Below are positions 14,342 to 17,712 of a stretch of 17,712 nt of DNA, one piece after another. The DNA is from Candidatus Caenarcanales bacterium. Lineage in GTDB: Bacteria; Cyanobacteriota; Vampirovibrionia; Caenarcaniphilales; Caenarcanaceae. The first letter of the stretch is position 1, and each line of letters starts with the position of its first letter. Location: contig CANLFK010000022.1 of the NCBI GenBank assembly GCA_947489925.1, positions 1 through 17,712 of the forward strand. The letters are read 5' to 3'. Below the pieces are notes generated by a model. It did not search any database and was not told the DNA's origin. It was given only the letters and a program-made list of their open reading frames with translations. A program made the position numbers and the translations under genes.

Positions 14342-15052
14342 ATGGCTTTTGAGAAAGAATTTGAAAATTTATTCCGTAGTTTTGCTGAATCTAAAGAAAA
14401 GCAAGACAGGACTAGCGATTTGATAGACAGACTTTCGCTGGAAAGTAGTTTAAGGCATGCCAAAAGTGAAGAATTGATAGATAAACTTTCACTGGAAGGG
14501 ACTTTAAGGCATGCCAAAAGTGAAGAATTAATAGACAGACTTTCATTAGAACAAGCCAAGACTAGTGAATTGATAGATAAACTTTCACTGGAACAAGCTA
14601 AAACTGATAAACAAATTCAAAAATTATCAAAAGAATTAGGAAATATTAGTAATAATAATGGTGTTGTGGCGGAAGAATTTTTTTGGAATGCTTTAAAAAG
14701 TAAAAAAAGCTTTAATGGTATTAAAATTGATTATTCAGAAAGAAATACCCACCGAAAGCTTGGAAAGATTGAAGACGAATTTGATATTATTCTTTATAAT
14801 TGCAATTCAGTAATTGTTGTTGAGGTTAAATACAAAGTTAGAGAACAGGATATTAAATCTTTGAGAGACCGAAAAATACCTAACTTTAAGCAATTATTTA
14901 AAGAAAAAGCAAAGCAAAATATTTATGGAGTTATTGCTGGTTGGAGCTTTTCAAAGGAAGTTGTAAATTTAGCTAAAGAAGCTGGTTTTTTTATTTTAAG
15001 GCAATCTGGCGATAATATAATGATTGAAAGCGATGAAATTAAAGCTTATTAA
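14342..15052 (+). CDS. Coiled-coil PD-(D/E)XK nuclease-like protein (DUF3782-type)
   Basis: This 236-aa protein has two parts. The N-terminal third is a series of helical repeats: 18-residue units of type SEELIDKLSLEGTLRHAK, then 14-residue units of type TSELIDKLSLEQAK, likely forming a coiled coil. From about residue 105 a PD-(D/E)XK-fold domain follows: E111/E112 in VVAEEFFWNAL, D148 in EFDIIL, and the E161-V-K163 pair in VIVVEVKYKV. These are the metal- and phosphate-handling positions of restriction-endonuclease-like folds. I recall this arrangement in DUF3782-type and related uncharacterised proteins; their biological role is unknown to me. No partner methylase or toxin-antitoxin gene is adjacent. 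alr follows after 19 bp, so they may be co-transcribed. Confidence 0.75.
   Translation: MAFEKEFENLFRSFAESKEKQDRTSDLIDRLSLESSLRHAKSEELIDKLSLEGTLRHAKSEELIDRLSLEQAKTSELIDKLSLEQAKTDKQIQKLSKELGNISNNNGVVAEEFFWNALKSKKSFNGIKIDYSERNTHRKLGKIEDEFDIILYNCNSVIVVEVKYKVREQDIKSLRDRKIPNFKQLFKEKAKQNIYGVIAGWSFSKEVVNLAKEAGFFILRQSGDNIMIESDEIKAY
14411..14607 (+). repeat. Degenerate tandem repeats in the coiled-coil part of the nuclease-like gene
   Basis: Units of 54, 54, 42 and 42 bases share the core ttgatagataaactttcact. The two long units carry an additional tttaaggcatgccaaaag block, identical in both. All units are multiples of three, so copy-number change would alter coiled-coil length without breaking the frame. 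Confidence 0.8.
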
Positions 15053-15071
15053 AAAAACAAAATGAATTATT

Positions 15072-16205
15072 ATGACTATTATATCTCGAAATCCAGTTAA
15101 AGCCTCTTTCAGCCGAGATGCGTGGATTGAAATAGACTTAAATGCTTTAGAATATAATTATCAGCTGATAAAAAAAGCTTTGCCTGATAAAAAAATTATG
15201 GCAGTTTTAAAGAGCGATGCATATGGTCATGGTGCTGTTTCAACGGGTTTATTAATGCAAGCTTATAATATTGATTATTTGGGTGTAGCTTCCGTTGATG
15301 AAGGAGTACAATTAAGAGAAGCTGGTATTGAAACAAATATTTTGATTTTAAGTCCAACGCCTTTGTGGGCTATCAGTCGAGCTTTAGAATATAATTTAGA
15401 AATTACAGTTTCTAGCTTAGAACAGCTAAATGATTTGATTAAAGTACCTTTAAGTAAGCCTAAAGAAATACAAATTAAAATTAATACTGGCATGAATCGC
15501 AGTGGGGCAAAATGGAAAGATGAAGCCACTTTATTGATTCAGTCAGTTTTAAATCAAGCAAATAATTTTAAATTAAAAGGAGTTTATAGTCATTTTGCTT
15601 GTTCTGCCAAACATGATTTTACAAATACTCAATTAATCCGCTTTAGAGAGGTTATTTCTCAATTTAAAAATCAAGATTTAGGTTTATTGCATATTGCCGC
15701 TAGCTCAATTTTGCTAAAAAATATAGAATCAGAATTTGACATGTTTCGCATTGGAATTGGCTTATACGGAATATCACCTGAAAATCATAATTTATTGTTT
15801 AAGCCAGTTTTAAGTTTAATGGCTCGTATCAGTCATTTGCAGACAGTTTGTGCAGGCGAAGGAGTTGGCTATAATTTGACTTGGACTGCCCAGAGAGACA
15901 GTTTAATTGGGCTTTTGCCACTTGGCTATGCTGATGGAGTTAAACGAGGATTATCTAATAAAATTAAAGCCATTTATCAAAATCAATATATTCAGCAAGT
16001 GGGTAATATTTCAATGGATCAAATTTGCTTTGACTTTACTGACTGCCAGACAAAACCCAAAGTTGGAGAAATTGTAACTCTAATTGGCAAACAAAATGAC
16101 TTACAAATCCAAATGACTGACTGGGCAAAAGTTTTAAATACTATTGAATATGAAATTGCTTGTGATTTAAGAATTAGACTGCCTAAAGTTTATAATCGAA
16201 ATTGA
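15072..16205 (+). CDS. alr: Alanine racemase
   Basis: This 377-aa fold-type III PLP enzyme interconverts L- and D-alanine, supplying D-Ala for peptidoglycan. The Schiff-base lysine is K47 in AVLKSDAYGHG. The second catalytic base is Y267 in GEGVGYNLTW. Further family motifs are INTGMNRSGAKW, YSHFACS, FRIGIGLYG and LPLGYADGVKRGL. The C-terminal beta domain with VGNISMDQICFD is complete, so length is normal. The ATG at 15072 gives a ~15-residue lead before DAWIEIDLNAL, usual for the family. It is 19 bp downstream of the nuclease-like gene and its last 16 bases overlap the end of lpxC on the other strand. Confidence 0.96.
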   Translation: MTIISRNPVKASFSRDAWIEIDLNALEYNYQLIKKALPDKKIMAVLKSDAYGHGAVSTGLLMQAYNIDYLGVASVDEGVQLREAGIETNILILSPTPLWAISRALEYNLEITVSSLEQLNDLIKVPLSKPKEIQIKINTGMNRSGAKWKDEATLLIQSVLNQANNFKLKGVYSHFACSAKHDFTNTQLIRFREVISQFKNQDLGLLHIAASSILLKNIESEFDMFRIGIGLYGISPENHNLLFKPVLSLMARISHLQTVCAGEGVGYNLTWTAQRDSLIGLLPLGYADGVKRGLSNKIKAIYQNQYIQQVGNISMDQICFDFTDCQTKPKVGEIVTLIGKQNDLQIQMTDWAKVLNTIEYEIACDLRIRLPKVYNRN

Positions 16206-16954
16206 GCTTTAAGAAGTTTTGCCATTTGAGTATTTAAATTATGACTACCTTTTAGGCTGATAAAATGGGCTTTTATAAATAAAGGATTTACGCCACATAA
16301 ACTCAAATCACCGAATAAATCAAGTAATTTATGCAAAGCTGGTTCATCTGCATTATGCAAAGGTAAATCAAAACCATCTTGATTATAACTAAGTAATTTT
16401 CCCTTTACTCCCAAAGCTATATGCTCTGCTTCAGCCGCAAAAGTTCTAGCACTAGCCAAAATTTCAGGATCTTGTTCTTCACTCCAAGAAACCCATGTTT
16501 TAGCTTGATTAATCGGAGATTCAAATAAATAAGTCATTTTAAACTTTTCATTCGGATATGCAAATAAAGCTCTCTCAGAGTCTAAACGAATAAATAATGG
16601 TTCAGTTAATTCATACAATTCGGGTTTATTATTTTTGGCTGTCCAATCTTTTAGCAAATTAAACCATTCAATGGAGCTTCCTTCCAAAAGAGGAATTTCA
16701 GAGCCATTAATACAAATATTTATATTATCAATTTTATTTAAATGAATGGCGGCTAAAAGGTGTTCTACAAAGCAAATTGCATTTTTGTCATTACCTAGCA
16801 TTGTATTACGCATAGCACCCAATATATTGTCAATGTCGGCACTAATACAAGATTGATCGGGGAAAGTAAAATAAATACCTTTTTTTTCGGCTAATTCAAA
16901 TTGTAAATTAATTTCTTGGCGACTTAAGACTCCTATTGCTTTAAAACTAAGCAT
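16190..16954 (-). CDS. lpxC: UDP-3-O-acyl-N-acetylglucosamine deacetylase
   Basis: LpxC catalyses the committed zinc-dependent deacetylation step of lipid A synthesis. Zinc ligands and catalytic residues are in place: E64-H65 in VEHLLAAI, H208 and D212 in LHKLLDLFGDLS, D216, and the general acid H238 in KGSHNLN. NGSEIPLLEGSS (83-94) and ASARTFAAEAEHI (167-179) are further signatures. At 254 aa it is shorter than the ~305 of E. coli LpxC. The N-terminal GLHTG-type motif is replaced by IGVLSRQEINL, and the C-terminal tail is missing. The ATG overlaps the stop of the upstream small gene by one base (TAATG), suggesting coupled translation. Its presence implies lipid A, or a related molecule, in the outer membrane. 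Confidence 0.9.
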   Translation of the reverse strand: MLSFKAIGVLSRQEINLQFELAEKKGIYFTFPDQSCISADIDNILGAMRNTMLGNDKNAICFVEHLLAAIHLNKIDNINICINGSEIPLLEGSSIEWFNLLKDWTAKNNKPELYELTEPLFIRLDSERALFAYPNEKFKMTYLFESPINQAKTWVSWSEEQDPEILASARTFAAEAEHIALGVKGKLLSYNQDGFDLPLHNADEPALHKLLDLFGDLSLCGVNPLFIKAHFISLKGSHNLNTQMAKLLKAQFRL

Positions 16955-17190
16955 TATATTATTCCTTTTTTAAATTCAGAACAGCTTGGAATAAATTTTT
17001 TCTGATCAGTGCCAAAAATAACTTGTGGTCTAATACCTAATTGACAACGAATACTAGGCATTAAGCGGTTTTCAATAGTATAATTTACACATTTTCCGCA
17101 TAGTCTAGCTCTTGCCACGGTTGTTGTTTGGGCATTATATTTGTCTAGTTCAATGTCTTCGCAATCTTCTAAATCATCATGTAATTTCAT
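16954..17190 (-). CDS. Small cysteine-containing protein of unknown function
   Basis: This 78-aa soluble protein is not a family I recognise. It has five cysteines: C10, the pair C31-x-x-C34 in LCGKCVNY, C49 in IRCQLG and C70 in IPSCSEF. The last four could bind zinc or an iron-sulfur cluster. The N-terminus is acidic (HDDLEDCEDIELD) and the centre basic. Position argues that it is a real gene: its ATG overlaps the glutaredoxin stop by four bases (ATGA), and its stop overlaps the lpxC ATG by one. It may work with glutaredoxin, for example as a thiol or cluster substrate, but this is inference from context only. Confidence 0.8.
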   Translation of the reverse strand: MKLHDDLEDCEDIELDKYNAQTTTVARARLCGKCVNYTIENRLMPSIRCQLGIRPQVIFGTDQKKFIPSCSEFKKGII

Positions 17191-17465
17191 AAACCAAGCA
17201 AAGAATTTAATTCGCCTTTCGCTTCTTTTTGGTATAAACCATCACAGCCACCAGCTATAAAATTATTATCAATAAAAATTTGTGGTACTGATCTTGCTCC
17301 ACCAGTTCTTTTTATCATGGCTTCTCTTTCTGCATCATCTTGTAAATGAATTTCAGTGTAAGAGACACCTTTTTTATCGAATAAGGCTTTGGCTTTAACG
17401 CAATAAGGACAAGATGAACTGGTGTAGATTTCAACTTTTTTGTGTTTTTGAGCTGAATTGGTCAT
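17187..17465 (-). CDS. grxC: Glutaredoxin 3-type dithiol glutaredoxin
   Basis: This 92-aa glutaredoxin has the dithiol active site CPYC (cysteines 19 and 22), the cis-proline motif SVPQIFID and the glutathione-binding GGCDGLY. It reduces protein disulfides and glutathione mixed disulfides. About eight extra residues precede the usual start of the fold (KVEIYTSSSCPYC), so initiation a little later is conceivable, but no other ATG fits. It starts 9 bp after the rpsP stop and overlaps the next gene by four bases, placing it inside a ribosomal-protein operon. Confidence 0.94.
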   Translation of the reverse strand: MTNSAQKHKKVEIYTSSSCPYCVKAKALFDKKGVSYTEIHLQDDAEREAMIKRTGGARSVPQIFIDNNFIAGGCDGLYQKEAKGELNSLLGL

Positions 17466-17474
17466 AATTTAAGC

Positions 17475-17712
17475 CTAAGCTTTTGCGGGTATTGCTTCTT
17501 TTTGAGCTTTTTTGACAATTGAAGTAACTCTTTCCGAAGAAATTGCACCAACACTAGTCCAATAATCAAGTCTCTCAATTTTTATAGAAAGATCATCATT
17601 TAAAGGATCAAACCAACCTAAATCTTCAATTGGGCGACCATCTCTGCGATCTCTAGAATTCATAACTACTATTCTGTAAAAAGGTTTTTTCTTGCGACCA
17701 TGTCTTTGAAGG
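17475..17712 (-). CDS. rpsP: 30S ribosomal protein S16, 5' end cut by the window edge
   Basis: The minus-strand frame runs off the right edge and reads LQRHGRKKKPFYRIVVMNSRD, then RRDGRPIEDLGWFDPL, the hallmark N-terminal half of S16. Only about five residues are missing, so the ATG at 17663 is an internal Met and not the start. The remainder (ERLDYWTSVGAISSERVTSIVKK) matches the S16 C-terminal helix. S16 is a small-subunit assembly protein. The RRDGRP-xE-x-LG form is typical of cyanobacterial S16, one of the taxonomic hints. In many bacteria rpsP is followed by a KH protein, rimM and trmD; here it is followed by glutaredoxin. Confidence 0.95.
   Translation of the reverse strand, partial: LQRHGRKKKPFYRIVVMNSRDRRDGRPIEDLGWFDPLNDDLSIKIERLDYWTSVGAISSERVTSIVKKAQKEAIPAKA

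Overview
This is an AT-rich, gene-dense stretch of a bacterial chromosome, roughly one third GC by eye. It carries ordinary housekeeping genes plus two or three accessory loci. The cell is diderm: it has an LpxC-type lipid A deacetylase, a TonB-like protein and several exported proteins. Lysine/peptidoglycan precursor synthesis appears to use the LL-diaminopimelate aminotransferase (DapL) route. The S16 fragment has a cyanobacterial look (RRDGRPIEDLG), and there are TPR and pentapeptide-repeat proteins. Together these fit a non-photosynthetic relative of Cyanobacteria (Melainabacteria/Vampirovibrionia). That placement is inference from gene content and remembered family features; no tree was computed.

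Layout, left to right. 1-558 (+) is the 3' end of a trypsin-like protease with a TPR tail, converging on an HU gene (618-1019, -) that has a histone-H1-like Ala/Pro/Lys tail. Next, all on the minus strand, come a bifunctional Rel/SpoT ppGpp enzyme, a zinc alcohol dehydrogenase and ruvX. A 424-bp interval without a clear gene follows, holding short iterated repeats and a 41-bp imperfect inverted repeat. Then come dapL, citrate synthase and an exported polysaccharide deacetylase, still on the minus strand. A plus-strand pentapeptide-repeat gene (9192-10442) with its own promoter sits between two copies of a 40-bp sequence. That sequence is the 3' end of the neighbouring exported-protein gene. 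trxA, coaBC and that exported-protein gene form a minus-strand unit (12645 down to 10475). Divergent from it are a TonB-domain membrane protein, a coiled-coil/PD-(D/E)XK nuclease-like protein and alanine racemase (+). The right end is a tight minus-strand operon: rpsP (cut by the window edge), glutaredoxin, a small cysteine protein and lpxC, with 1- and 4-base overlaps between the last three. lpxC overlaps alr tail-to-tail.

Most genes work separately: stringent response, central carbon (citrate synthase), DAP and D-Ala supply for peptidoglycan, lipid A, coenzyme A and redox (thioredoxin, glutaredoxin). I see no complete new system such as a defence island, CRISPR array or biosynthetic cluster. 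The parts most worth a second look are the duplicated gene tail flanking the pentapeptide gene, the repeat-rich interval upstream of ruvX, the repeat-bearing nuclease-like protein, and the cysteine protein between glutaredoxin and lpxC.
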